NCBI RefSeq assembly: GCF_004011825.1
Contig: NZ_RKLO01000002.1
Coordinates: forward strand, 558,001-622,000
DNA from: Rhodococcus xishaensis
GTDB taxonomy: Bacteria; Actinomycetota; Actinomycetes; Mycobacteriales; Mycobacteriaceae
DNA: 64,000 bases
Direction of reading: 5' to 3'
The position numbers and the translations under genes are program-made. How positions within the stretch are numbered: the first letter of the stretch is position 1; every line of letters starts with the position of its first letter. Shown piece by piece: positions 55,144 to 63,433 of this stretch. Below the pieces are notes generated by a model that saw only the letters and a program-made list of their open reading frames with translations, did no database searches and was not told the origin of the DNA.

Positions 55144-55162
55144 ATAGGCAAGGCTGGCCTAA
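55144..55162 (+). promoter_or_regulatory. IdeR/DtxR iron box 1
   Basis: ATAGGCAAGGCTGGCCTAA matches the 19-bp consensus TTAGGTTAGGCTAACCTAA at 14 of 19 positions. It lies ~135 bp upstream of the importer operon. Confidence 0.75.
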
Positions 55163-55221
55163 CTATGCAACCCGACGCGGGGGCGTCCTCCGTCATCCAG
55201 CGCGGATACTGCCGTCGCACG

Positions 55222-55240
55222 TTCGGTTAGGCTTCCGTAA
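55222..55240 (+). promoter_or_regulatory. IdeR/DtxR iron box 2
   Basis: TTCGGTTAGGCTTCCGTAA matches the IdeR consensus at 15 of 19 positions, 56 bp upstream of the first permease GTG and 59 bp right of box 1. Two boxes predict repression of the importer by iron-loaded IdeR. Confidence 0.8.
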
Positions 55241-55296
55241 CCTGATGCTCGACCGCGTCTTCCCTTTTCGCCTGCCCGCCCAGGAGCACCCCTGCC

Positions 55297-56805
55297 GTGA
55301 CGACCCGCCCGCCAGACACGAGTTCGGACTCGTCGACGCGCAAGCATGCACTCGGGGGCCGCGGTGACCTCGGTGATCACAGGGGCGACGGAGACTTCGG
55401 GAAGGAGGTCGTCCCCGAGGGCCCGGCCCCATTGCAGTTGAGGGCAGTCGCGAACGCGATCGATCTCTGCGTCCTCGCAATCCCCGTCCTGATCGGCTGG
55501 TACCTGGTCGACTCGCTCGCCGACGTCAACGGCGGCGGCGAGGCGGATCGGGCCGTGTTCGGTGGCGCAGCACTGGCAGTCGCCATCTGTCTTTTCGTCT
55601 GGAACCGCGGTGTACGCGAGGGCAGAGCCGGAACGACCGTCGGTAAGGGGTGGTGTGGCCTAGTCACCCGCGACATCGAGACCGGCGCACCAATCGGTGT
55701 CCGGCGCGCACTGCACCGCTGGTGGGATCGCGGCACGGAGGTGGTGCGCGAATCGACTGCGCGCGTGGACGGATTCGAACCGCTTGCACCCGATACCTCG
55801 CTGGCCGCCATTCGTCGCCGACGATTGCTGGGCCTGGCCGCGCTGGCGATCCTGCTGGTAGTGATCCTGTTCGCGAGCGTGTCGGTCGGTGCCCGGCCGT
55901 TGTCGTTCGACGAGATCTTCCACGCACTGTTCTATTCGACGGGCGACGAGACCGACATCATCGTGCGGACGCTGCGCATCCCGCGGACCCTGCTCGGTCT
56001 CGTCGTCGGCATCGCCCTCGGCGTCGCCGGTGCGTTGATCCAGGGCCATACCCGCAACCCGCTCGCCGACGCCGGCCTGCTCGGCCTCAACGCTGGCGCC
56101 GCGTTCCTCGTCGTGATCGCGATCTACGTCTTCGGGCTGGCGACGCCAGGCCAGTACCTGTGGTTCGCCTTCGTCGGATCAGCCCTCGCGTCGATCACGG
56201 TGTTCGGCCTCTCGTCGATCGGCAACGGTAGCGCCAGTCCGCTCAGTCTCGCCCTCGCCGGGGCTGCAGTCGCGTTCTTCCTACAGGCCATGACCAGTGC
56301 GGTGGTCATTCTCGACCAGACCTCGCTCGACGGCTACCGATTCTGGGTGGTCGGTTCGGTGGCCGGCCGTGGGTACGACATCCTCTGGCAGGTGTTGCCG
56401 TTCCTGATCCTCGGCTTGCTGATAGCGATCGCCAGCACCCCGAGCCTCAATGTCATCAGTCTCGGAGAGGACGTGGCACGGTCGCTGGGAACCAACGTCA
56501 CCTCCTCCCGCATCGTCGGCATCGCGGCGATCACGCTCCTCACCGGGGCGGCCACCGCCGCATGCGGACCGATCGCGTTCATCGGCCTGGTCGTTCCACA
56601 CGTGGCGCGCGCGATCACCGGCCCCGATTACCGCTGGCTGGTCCCCTACGCCGGTGTTCTCGGTGGCCTCATGCTCGTGATGGCCGACGTGATAGGCCGG
56701 GTCGTGGTGCGGCCGGGTGAACTCCAAGTCGGCATCGTGCTGGCCGTCTTCGGCGCCCCGTTCTTCATCGCGCTGGTTCGGCGCAGGAAGCTGGCGAGCC
56801 TGTGA
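55297..56805 (+). CDS. FecCD-type iron-siderophore permease with N-terminal RDD domain
   Basis: 502 residues. Residues ~45-150 form an RDD-like domain: LQLRAVANAIDLCVLAIPVLIGW (Arg-Ala... Asp helix), a second helix, and TTVGKGWCGLVTRDIETGAPIGVRRALHRW. Residues ~175-502 are a complete FecCD permease (RIPRTLLGLVVGIALGVAGALIQGHTRNPLADAGLLGLNAGAAF; ACGPIAFIGLVVPHVAR). The fusion to an RDD membrane domain is unusual; its role is unknown. GTG at 55297 with AGGAG ten bases upstream. Two IdeR boxes precede it. Coupled by GTGA overlap to the second permease; no substrate-binding lipoprotein is encoded beside it. Confidence 0.92.
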   Translation: MTTRPPDTSSDSSTRKHALGGRGDLGDHRGDGDFGKEVVPEGPAPLQLRAVANAIDLCVLAIPVLIGWYLVDSLADVNGGGEADRAVFGGAALAVAICLFVWNRGVREGRAGTTVGKGWCGLVTRDIETGAPIGVRRALHRWWDRGTEVVRESTARVDGFEPLAPDTSLAAIRRRRLLGLAALAILLVVILFASVSVGARPLSFDEIFHALFYSTGDETDIIVRTLRIPRTLLGLVVGIALGVAGALIQGHTRNPLADAGLLGLNAGAAFLVVIAIYVFGLATPGQYLWFAFVGSALASITVFGLSSIGNGSASPLSLALAGAAVAFFLQAMTSAVVILDQTSLDGYRFWVVGSVAGRGYDILWQVLPFLILGLLIAIASTPSLNVISLGEDVARSLGTNVTSSRIVGIAAITLLTGAATAACGPIAFIGLVVPHVARAITGPDYRWLVPYAGVLGGLMLVMADVIGRVVVRPGELQVGIVLAVFGAPFFIALVRRRKLASL

Positions 56806-57908
56806 GCGTCATCGATCCCGCCACCACGTCCGCCGAGCCGGGCGCGTCGATGAAGGTGCCGTCGCGGCCCGCGTTCCGACTCGGGCCGATCTCGCTGGTG
56901 CTGCGGCCATACATGATCGTGGTGAACGTCGTGCTGGTGGCGACGGTGTTCCTGCTGGTGTGTGTCGGAGTCGGCCGCGGCGACTTCCCGCTGTCGCTCC
57001 CCGAGGTCGCCGACGTGCTGTTCGGCGGAGGGTCGAACGTGCAGCGATTCATCGTGATGGAGTTGCGACTGCCCCGCGCGCTGACGGCCGTGCTGATCGG
57101 TGTCGCGCTCGGCATCGCCGGCGCGATCACCCAGTCGGTCGCCCGCAACTCGCTCGCCAGCCCGGACATCCTCGGCATCACCTCGGGTGCGGGTGCCGCG
57201 GCGGTCGCGTTGATCGTGCTCGGGGGTGGCGGATCGTTCGTCGGTCTGCTCGCCACGCTCGGCATCCCCCTGGCGGCACTGCTCGGCGGCCTGCTCACCG
57301 CGGGCGTGATCTACCTGCTGGCGTGGCGCCAGGGCGTCGAGGGGTACCGGTTGATCCTGGTCGGTATCGGTATCAACGCGATGATGCTCGCGACCACCGG
57401 CTGGCTGCTCATCTCGGCGGACATCAACGACGCCTCGCGCGCCATGGTGTGGATCAACGGCTCGCTGAACGGGGCGGACTGGGCACAGGTGTGGCCGGTG
57501 GCGATCGCTCTCGTCCTCATCGGCGGCTGGGCCGTGGTCTCGGCCTTCACGCTCGGAGCCCTGCGGCTGGGCGACGACAACGCGCGTTCGTTGGGGGTCC
57601 AGCAGCAGTCCGAGCAGGCCAAGCTGCTGATCGCGGCGGTGGTGCTCGCGGCGATCGCCACCGCGGCCGCCGGACCCGTCGGGTTCGTTGCGTTGGCGGC
57701 ACCGCAGGTCGCTATGCGTCTGATCCGTTCGGCGGGGCCGCCAATCATTGCGTCGGGGCTCACCGGCGCCGTGCTGGTGGTCGGCAGCGACATCATCGCC
57801 CGAACCGTTCTTCCCGCCGAACTGCCCGTCGGCGTCGTGACCTCGGCGATCGGCGGCCCGTTCCTGTTGTATCTGCTCGTCCGCAACAACCGGAAGGTCT
57901 CGGCATGA
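56802..57908 (+). CDS. FecCD-type iron-siderophore permease, second subunit
   Basis: 368 residues with about ten membrane helices. Family motifs: ELRLPRALTAVLIGVALGIAGAITQSVARNSLASPDILGITSGAGAAA (P-R-x-L and the N-x-L-A-x-P-D-I-L-G loop) and AAAGPVGFVALAAPQVAMRLIR (coupling helix to the ATPase). Forms the heterodimeric channel with the preceding permease. GTG overlaps the upstream stop (GTGA); its own stop overlaps the ATPase ATG (ATGA). Confidence 0.95.
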   Translation: MSVIDPATTSAEPGASMKVPSRPAFRLGPISLVLRPYMIVVNVVLVATVFLLVCVGVGRGDFPLSLPEVADVLFGGGSNVQRFIVMELRLPRALTAVLIGVALGIAGAITQSVARNSLASPDILGITSGAGAAAVALIVLGGGGSFVGLLATLGIPLAALLGGLLTAGVIYLLAWRQGVEGYRLILVGIGINAMMLATTGWLLISADINDASRAMVWINGSLNGADWAQVWPVAIALVLIGGWAVVSAFTLGALRLGDDNARSLGVQQQSEQAKLLIAAVVLAAIATAAAGPVGFVALAAPQVAMRLIRSAGPPIIASGLTGAVLVVGSDIIARTVLPAELPVGVVTSAIGGPFLLYLLVRNNRKVSA

Positions 57909-58771
57909 CCCCTCGAACCCGACCGGCCGAGTCGGCACCAGCCTCCCCCGCTCCCCGACTCGTCGCCGAGAACCTGACCCTCGGCTACGGCGACCGGGTC
58001 ATCGTCGAGGGGCTCGACGTCGAGATCCCTACCGGCGTGATCACGACGGTGATCGGCCCGAACGGCTGCGGCAAGTCGACGATGTTGCGTGCCCTGGGTC
58101 GGCTCCTCAAGCCGCGCGCCGGCACGGTGCTCCTCGACGGCAAGGCCATCTCGTCGATGCGCACCAAGGAGGTAGCGCGGACACTCGGCATGTTGCCGCA
58201 GGCCCCGGTTGCCCCTGAGGGGTTGACGGTCGCCGATCTGGTCGCGCGCGGACGCCACCCGCACCAGTCGTGGTTCCGGCAGTGGTCGTCGGACGACGAG
58301 GACGAGGTCGCGCGTGCGCTCGCGTTGACGGGCGTGGCCGATCTTGCAGACCGGCCGGTCGACCAACTTTCCGGAGGACAGCGCCAGCGCGCATGGATCT
58401 CGATGGCGCTCGCGCAGGGCACCGAACTCCTGCTGCTCGACGAGCCGACGACCTACCTCGACCTGTCGCACTCGGTGGAGGTGCTCGACCTCGTCGACCG
58501 CATGCACGAGGAAATGGGCCGCACCGTGATCATGGTTCTGCACGACCTCAACCTCGCCGTCCGATACAGCGACCACCTGATCGCAATGGCGCAGGGCCGG
58601 ATCGTCGCGTCCGGCAAGCCACAGGATGTCATCTCCTCCGAACTGCTCGCGGAGGTTTTCGGACTGGAGGCCACTGTCATCGAGGACCCCGTCTCGGATC
58701 GTCCCCTGATCGTCCCGATCGGCACCCGACACGTATACGGCGCAGCGGGCGGCCCGGTTCGCGATCGTTGA
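57905..58771 (+). CDS. Iron-siderophore ABC transporter ATPase (FecE/FepC type)
   Basis: 288 residues. Walker A GPNGCGKST, Q-loop LPQAPVAPEGLTV, signature LSGGQRQRAW, Walker B LLLLDEPTTYLDL, switch His in VLHDLNLAVRYSDH. The DLVARGRHPHQSWF segment and DEPTTYLD are typical of siderophore/haem importers. Completes an importer of two permeases and an ATPase under iron control. The substrate-binding protein must be encoded elsewhere. The substrate could be the organism's own siderophore or a xenosiderophore. Confidence 0.95.
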   Translation: MTPRTRPAESAPASPAPRLVAENLTLGYGDRVIVEGLDVEIPTGVITTVIGPNGCGKSTMLRALGRLLKPRAGTVLLDGKAISSMRTKEVARTLGMLPQAPVAPEGLTVADLVARGRHPHQSWFRQWSSDDEDEVARALALTGVADLADRPVDQLSGGQRQRAWISMALAQGTELLLLDEPTTYLDLSHSVEVLDLVDRMHEEMGRTVIMVLHDLNLAVRYSDHLIAMAQGRIVASGKPQDVISSELLAEVFGLEATVIEDPVSDRPLIVPIGTRHVYGAAGGPVRDR

Positions 58772-58800
58772 CCGGCGTCCGTCGTAGTATCGGAACGCGG

Positions 58801-58815
58801 TATCGGGAAGCGATA
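58801..58815 (+). promoter_or_regulatory. Putative PadR operator upstream of padR
   Basis: TATCGGGAAGCGATA: TATCG arms around a five-base spacer, followed directly by an extra CGATATCG at 58811-58818. It is 42 bp upstream of the PadR start. An almost identical site precedes the APC permease. Confidence 0.65.
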
Positions 58816-58856
58816 TCGGCTCGGTTATCCGAGCGTTTGGACGCGGAGGTGTTCAC

Positions 58857-59171
58857 ATGCGGGAGTTCCAACGCGGCGCGGTACGCGTCCACATCCTCCA
58901 TCACGCAGCCCAGCGGGGCATCCACGGCGCGTGGATGACCCGGGAGCTGTCCGAGCACGGATACGACATCAGCCCCGGCACGCTCTACCCTGCCCTGCAT
59001 CGTCTCGAGGCCGAAGGGCTGCTGACATCGCAGCAGCAAGTGGTCGAGGGTCGCGCCCGCAGGGTGTACCACGTGACCGACGCCGGGAAACGGGCACTCG
59101 ACGAAGACCGCAAGGCCTTGGCGGAACTGGCCCGCGAAGTTCTCGGCATCCACACCCCAGAGCACGTCTGA
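58857..59171 (+). CDS. PadR-family transcriptional regulator
   Basis: 104 residues, the short PadR-s2 type: winged helix with RVHILHHAAQRGIHGAWMTRELSEHGYDISPGTLYPALHRLEAEGLLTSQQQVVEGRARRVYHVTDAGKRAL, then a short C-terminal dimerisation helix. ATG at 58857 with GGAGGT. Upstream TATCG...CGATA site shared with the APC permease promoter, so it probably controls both itself and that transporter despite the intervening ArsR gene. Confidence 0.93.
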   Translation: MREFQRGAVRVHILHHAAQRGIHGAWMTRELSEHGYDISPGTLYPALHRLEAEGLLTSQQQVVEGRARRVYHVTDAGKRALDEDRKALAELAREVLGIHTPEHV

Positions 59172-59226
59172 CGTCCAGCCGGTGCCGCACCGTATGTCGG
59201 TGCGACGGGCACCCGCCAGGAATCCC

Positions 59227-59634
59227 TCACCGCGACGGAAATGGGGCCGAGGCGTCCTCCGACGCGCAGTCTGAGCCCCGGACGACGCCCGGCTCGGGCG
59301 AGAGCACCACCGACAGCTGCGCCAACGCGGAGGGGATCACCCGGTAGTACACCCAGGTGCCGCGGCGCTCGCAGTCGAGCAAGCCTGCCTCGCGCAGAAC
59401 CTTCAGGTGGTGCGAGATGGTCGGCTGCGACAGCTCGAACGCCGGGGAGATGTCGCACACGCAGCTCTCGCCGTTCTCGTGGCCGGCGATCAGACTGATC
59501 ATCTGTAACCGGACCGGGTCCCCCAGTGCCTTGAACCTTCGGGCCAGGTCGTCGGCCTGGTCCGGGCCCAACGGCTCGCACCCGAGGGGTGAGCAGCGCG
59601 TCTCTGGTCGATTCGGCTCTAGCTGATTCGACAT
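59227..59634 (-). CDS. ArsR-family arsenic-type repressor
   Basis: 135 residues. The metal-binding helix ESCVCDISPAFELSQPTISHHLKVLREAGLL has the CVCD motif of As(III)/Sb(III)-responsive ArsR proteins. The N-terminus adds two further Cys (RCSPLGCEPL). ATG at 59634 sits inside a palindromic ATTCGACATCTGTCAAT operator. No arsenic genes adjoin; arsC is 9 kb to the left, so the targets may be distant. Confidence 0.92.
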   Translation of the reverse strand: MSNQLEPNRPETRCSPLGCEPLGPDQADDLARRFKALGDPVRLQMISLIAGHENGESCVCDISPAFELSQPTISHHLKVLREAGLLDCERRGTWVYYRVIPSALAQLSVVLSPEPGVVRGSDCASEDASAPFPSR

Positions 59635-59642
59635 CTGTCAAT
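59626..59642. promoter_or_regulatory. Probable ArsR self-operator overlapping its start codon
   Basis: ATTCGACATCTGTCAAT: imperfect dyad with GACA/TGTC half-sites, similar to actinobacterial ars operators. It covers the ATG at 59634, so the protein would block its own initiation. Confidence 0.55.
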
Positions 59643-59737
59643 ACTGGCGCGCGCCGAAACGCCTCGTCAAACGTTTGGGTTGGGTCCGACGCGGCGCAGG
59701 GTCGCGGCGGCCCGGGAATCGCGATATCGTTGGCCGA

Positions 59738-59752
59738 TATCGGTGAGCGATA
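59738..59752 (+). promoter_or_regulatory. Putative PadR operator upstream of the APC permease
   Basis: TATCGGTGAGCGATA, differing from the padR site in only two bases of the spacer; a second CGATATCG is at 59722-59729. It lies ten bases upstream of the ATG at 59762 and overlaps the AGGAG ribosome site. Confidence 0.65.
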
Positions 59753-59761
59753 GGAGTTCGG

Positions 59762-61042
59762 ATGTCGAAGAGCCGACCCGCTTCCACAGCCACCGGCGAC
59801 GCGAACCAGCTGATGAGGCGCCTCGGCACTGCCGACGCCATCACCATCGGTTTGGGCTCGATGATCGGTGCCGGGATCTTCGCCGTGCTTGCCCCCGCGG
59901 CACACGCGGCCGGCGCCGGGCTGCTGATCGGGTTGGCGATCGCCGCGGTGGTCGCGTACTGCAACGCCACCTCGTCTGCGCGCCTGGCCGCCCGCTACCC
60001 CGCCTCCGGCGGCTCGTACGTCTACGGGCGGGAACGACTGGGCAAGTTCTGGGGGTACCTCGCGGGGTGGTCGTTCGTCACGGGCAAGACGGCGTCGTGT
60101 GCAGCGATGGCGTTGACCGTCGGGCTCTATGCCTGGCCGCAGTACGCGCACGAGGTGGCGGTCGCGGCAGTGGTGGCCTTGACGGCGGTCAACTACGCGG
60201 GGATCAAAAAGTCCGCGTGGCTCACCCGCGTCATCGTGGCCGTCGTGCTGGCCGTACTCGCGGCGGTGGTCGTGGCCGCTTTCGCGTCCGACGCCGCCGA
60301 CCCGGCGCGACTCGGGTGGGGTTCGGACGTCACCGTGGGCGGAGTGCTCCAGGCTGCGGGACTGCTGTTTTTCGCCTTCGCGGGCTACGCGCGCATCGCG
60401 ACCCTCGGCGAGGAGGTCCGTGACCCGGCTCGTACCATTCCGCGAGCGATCCCGCTGGCACTGGGTATCACCCTGGTCGTGTACGCATGTGTCGCGGTCG
60501 CTGTACTGCTCGTGGTGGACCCTCAGCAACTGGCCACAACGAGTGCCCCGTTGTCGGAGGCAGTCGCCCTTGCCGGCGCCGGCTGGCTCGAGCCCGCGGT
60601 GCGCGTGGGCGCGGTCGTGGCAGCGCTCGGATCACTGCTCGCGCTGATCCTCGGAGTCTCCCGAACGACCCTGGCCATGGCCCGCGATCGTCATCTCCCC
60701 GGAGCTCTCGCGGCTGTGCATCCCCGTTTCGGCGTCCCGCATCGGGCCGAGATCACCATCGGAATCATCGTCGCCACGGTCGCGGCGTTCGCCGATGTCC
60801 GTGCGGCCATCGGATTCTCCTCGTTCGGAGTCCTCCTGTACTACGCCGTCGGGAACGCTTCCGCCTGGACCCTCGCACCCGACGAGGGCCGGCCGGCGAG
60901 ATTGATTCCCATCGTCGGTTCCGTCGGCTGCCTGGTGCTGGCGTTCACCCTGCCACTGACCTCCGTCATGGCCGGGGCCGCCGTTATCGCGGCCGGCGCA
61001 CTCGTGTACGTAGCACGCCGACTGCGTGTCGGCGGAAGATGA
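59762..61042 (+). CDS. APC-family amino-acid permease
   Basis: 426 residues with twelve predicted membrane helices. The first helix carries ITIGLGSMIGAGIFAVLAPAA (APC Gly-rich motif), then RYPASGGSYVYGRERLGKFWGYLAGW and FFAFAGYARIATLGEEVRDPARTIPRAI (conserved E-E-x-x-x-P-x-R-T-I-P). The substrate is an amino acid or polyamine, not resolvable here. ATG at 59762 with AGGAG. Possibly cotranscribed with the DoxX gene 42 bp downstream. Confidence 0.94.
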   Translation: MSKSRPASTATGDANQLMRRLGTADAITIGLGSMIGAGIFAVLAPAAHAAGAGLLIGLAIAAVVAYCNATSSARLAARYPASGGSYVYGRERLGKFWGYLAGWSFVTGKTASCAAMALTVGLYAWPQYAHEVAVAAVVALTAVNYAGIKKSAWLTRVIVAVVLAVLAAVVVAAFASDAADPARLGWGSDVTVGGVLQAAGLLFFAFAGYARIATLGEEVRDPARTIPRAIPLALGITLVVYACVAVAVLLVVDPQQLATTSAPLSEAVALAGAGWLEPAVRVGAVVAALGSLLALILGVSRTTLAMARDRHLPGALAAVHPRFGVPHRAEITIGIIVATVAAFADVRAAIGFSSFGVLLYYAVGNASAWTLAPDEGRPARLIPIVGSVGCLVLAFTLPLTSVMAGAAVIAAGALVYVARRLRVGGR

Positions 61043-61084
61043 ACCATCGGGGGCTGAATTAGGCCCAGGCGACGGGAGGCACCC

Positions 61085-61591
61085 ATGCCTGAATTTCAAA
61101 ATCTGTTGACTCGACTGACCGCGACGGATGCACCAGCTTCGGTTGTCCTGATCCGCTTCTACGTCGGCGCCGTCTTCCTGTCCGAGGGGATCCAGAAATT
61201 CGTCTACCCCGAGCGACTCGGTACCGGACGATTCACGACGGCCGAAATCCCCGCACCGGCGTTCTTCGCCTACTTCGACGGCGTGTTCGAAATACTGTGC
61301 GGCTGTCTGATCCTCGCCGGCCTGCTCACACGCCTGGCCGCACTCCCCATGATCGTCAACATGATGGGCGCGCTATTGATCACGAAGATGCCTATTCTCT
61401 GGGGCAACTCGCCGACATTTGCCGGGGAGTCAGGATTCTGGGATTTCGCCCACGAGGCCCGCGTCGACGTCGCTCAACTGTGCGGAACTCTTTTCCTGCT
61501 CATCGTCGGGGCCGGAGCCTGGTCGCTGGATGCGCGCCTGCGATCCTCGCGTGCAGAGGTGAGCGGGCGAAAAGTCCAGAGCGAACCGTAG
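61085..61591 (+). CDS. DoxX-family membrane protein
   Basis: 168 residues with four membrane helices and the DoxX signature (VVLIRFYVGAVFLSEGIQKFVYPERLGTGRFTTAEIPAPAFFAYFDGVFEILCGCLILAGLLTRLAALPMIVNM). DoxX-like proteins take part in thiol/oxidative-stress or quinone-linked redox, but few functions are established. Follows the APC permease on the same strand. Confidence 0.92.
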   Translation: MPEFQNLLTRLTATDAPASVVLIRFYVGAVFLSEGIQKFVYPERLGTGRFTTAEIPAPAFFAYFDGVFEILCGCLILAGLLTRLAALPMIVNMMGALLITKMPILWGNSPTFAGESGFWDFAHEARVDVAQLCGTLFLLIVGAGAWSLDARLRSSRAEVSGRKVQSEP

Positions 61592-61728
61592 CCGTTCCGG
61601 ACGGGGACGACGACGTGGATCCTGGCATCTCCGCCTGACATCGACTGAGACCGATACCACACCCGCCGCTCGAACGTACTTCCGGTAGTGCGAGCGGTTC
61701 GGGACGTGCGGTACGTAGAATTTGAAGC

Positions 61729-62190
61729 ATGGCTGGACTCGGTGAGCTCGAACGTGCGGTGATGGATCATCTGTGGTCCGTCTCGGAACCCCAGACGGTG
61801 CGGCAGGTGCATGAAGCCCTCGCTGCCCGCCGCGAACTCGCGTACACCACGGTGATGACCGTGCTGCAGCGCCTCGCGAAGAAGCATCTGGTGATCCAAC
61901 AGCGCGACGACCGTGCACACCGCTACGTCCCCGTGCACGGGCGCGACGAGTTGGTCGCGAGCCTGATGGTCGACGCCCTGCAGCAGGCCGACGAGTCCGG
62001 TGAGCGTGCCGCGGCACTCGTCCACTTCGTCGGACAGGTCGGTGCCGACGAGGCCGCAGCACTCCGCGAGGCGCTGGCCGCCCTCGAGGAGTCCGAGGCG
62101 ACGAAGGGCGAGACGACCTCCCAGTCAGCGGCCCCGATGCACCCGCCAGGCAGTACCGGCCTGCGCCGAGGTACCAGTCGGGCGAGTTGA
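61729..62190 (+). CDS. blaI: BlaI/MecI/CopY-family repressor
   Basis: 153 residues. The winged-helix domain GLGELERAVMDHLWSVSEPQTVRQVHEALAARRELAYTTVMTVLQRLAKKHLVIQQRDDRAHRYVP is typical of BlaI; the C-terminal dimerisation part is followed by an extra ~35-residue polar tail. Pairs with the M56 protease 28 bp downstream, as in mycobacterial BlaI (Rv1846c) loci. Family repressors are cleaved by the partner peptidase on a cell-wall signal. No beta-lactamase gene is in the window. Confidence 0.92.
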   Translation: MAGLGELERAVMDHLWSVSEPQTVRQVHEALAARRELAYTTVMTVLQRLAKKHLVIQQRDDRAHRYVPVHGRDELVASLMVDALQQADESGERAAALVHFVGQVGADEAAALREALAALEESEATKGETTSQSAAPMHPPGSTGLRRGTSRAS

Positions 62191-62218
62191 GGCCTGTCGA
62201 CGTCATGTCGTGTAGCTG

Positions 62219-63184
62219 ATGAACGCCAGCAACGCACTGGCTTTCGGGGTGCTCGCGCTCGCCCTGACCGGCCCCGTGCCGGCGATGCTGAGTCGTGCTC
62301 GGTGGCCGTTCCGTGCGCCCCGCGCTGCACTGGTGCTGTGGCAGGCGATCGCGCTCGCCGCAGTGCTGTCGGCGTTCAGCTCCGGGCTCGCCATCGCCAG
62401 CCAGCTGTTGGTTCCCGGCCCGGACGGGCGCCCCACCACGGATCCGACCGCCGAGATCGACGCGCTCGGTCTACCCCTGTGGATCCTGTACATAGTCGTG
62501 CTCGGCCTCACGCTGCTGATCGGCGCAAGGTTGATCGCCTCGATCGTCCGTGTTGCCGTGCACACGCGCCGCCGCCGAGCACGGCACCGCATGCTCGTCG
62601 ACCTGCTCGACCGCGGCGACGCCGACATCTCCGCCGCATTGGGGCGTCTGTCCGACGTCCGTGTCCTCGACGCGGCCGAGCCGATCGCTTACTGCCTTCC
62701 GGGCCTGCGGCAGCGGGTCGTGCTCAGCGAGGGGACCTTGAAGTCCCTCAACGTCGCCGAGATCACCGCCATCCTCACCCACGAGCGTGCCCACCTGCGG
62801 GCCCGCCACGACCTGGTCCTCGAGGCGTTCACTGCACTGCACCAAGCCTTCCCGCGAGTGGTCCGCTCGAAGTCCGCACTCGGCTCGGTCCAGCTGCTCG
62901 TCGAGCTGCTCGCCGACGACTCCGCCGTCAAGGTCACCGGCCCGACGCCGCTGGCGCGCGCCCTGGTGACCTGCGCCGGGACCACCGCCCCCCGCGGCGC
63001 GATGGCGGTAGGCGGCCCGAGCACCCTGGTCCGCATCCAGCGCCTCAACGGCGCCGGCGCCGACGCACGGATCGCGGTGTCCGCCTACATAGCCGCAGCA
63101 GCGATTCTCGTGGTCCCGACGATCGCGGTCGCCGTGCCCTGGCTGGTTGAGCTGAACCGGCTGTTCTCGTCGATACAGCCCTGA
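62219..63184 (+). CDS. M56/BlaR1-like membrane metallopeptidase
   Basis: 321 residues with membrane helices near 5-25, 38-60, 85-110 and 282-305. The zinc site is HERAH in LTHERAHLRARHD, with a downstream Glu-containing helix. It is the short form without the C-terminal penicillin-sensor domain of BlaR1. Cotranscribed with the BlaI-type gene, which it probably inactivates. Confidence 0.93.
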   Translation: MNASNALAFGVLALALTGPVPAMLSRARWPFRAPRAALVLWQAIALAAVLSAFSSGLAIASQLLVPGPDGRPTTDPTAEIDALGLPLWILYIVVLGLTLLIGARLIASIVRVAVHTRRRRARHRMLVDLLDRGDADISAALGRLSDVRVLDAAEPIAYCLPGLRQRVVLSEGTLKSLNVAEITAILTHERAHLRARHDLVLEAFTALHQAFPRVVRSKSALGSVQLLVELLADDSAVKVTGPTPLARALVTCAGTTAPRGAMAVGGPSTLVRIQRLNGAGADARIAVSAYIAAAAILVVPTIAVAVPWLVELNRLFSSIQP

Positions 63185-63433
63185 CCGTCGGCTGGTTGCG
63201 CCGGTCACAACACCAGAACGGAGTCGTCGGTGGCGACCCGTGTCGCGTACACTCGTCGACGGCCCGATGGCGGGTTCACTCAATTTCGATTGTTCAATGT
63301 GGCACAGAGCACCCGGTCCCACCTGCGCAGCACGCGCTGACGACCGTTGAATCGTGCCCCCGGCTCGTCTCTTCGTGCGGCTGCGTGACAGCCCGCTCCG
63401 CGACGCGCCCGACGTCCGGAGAGGTACTCCCGC

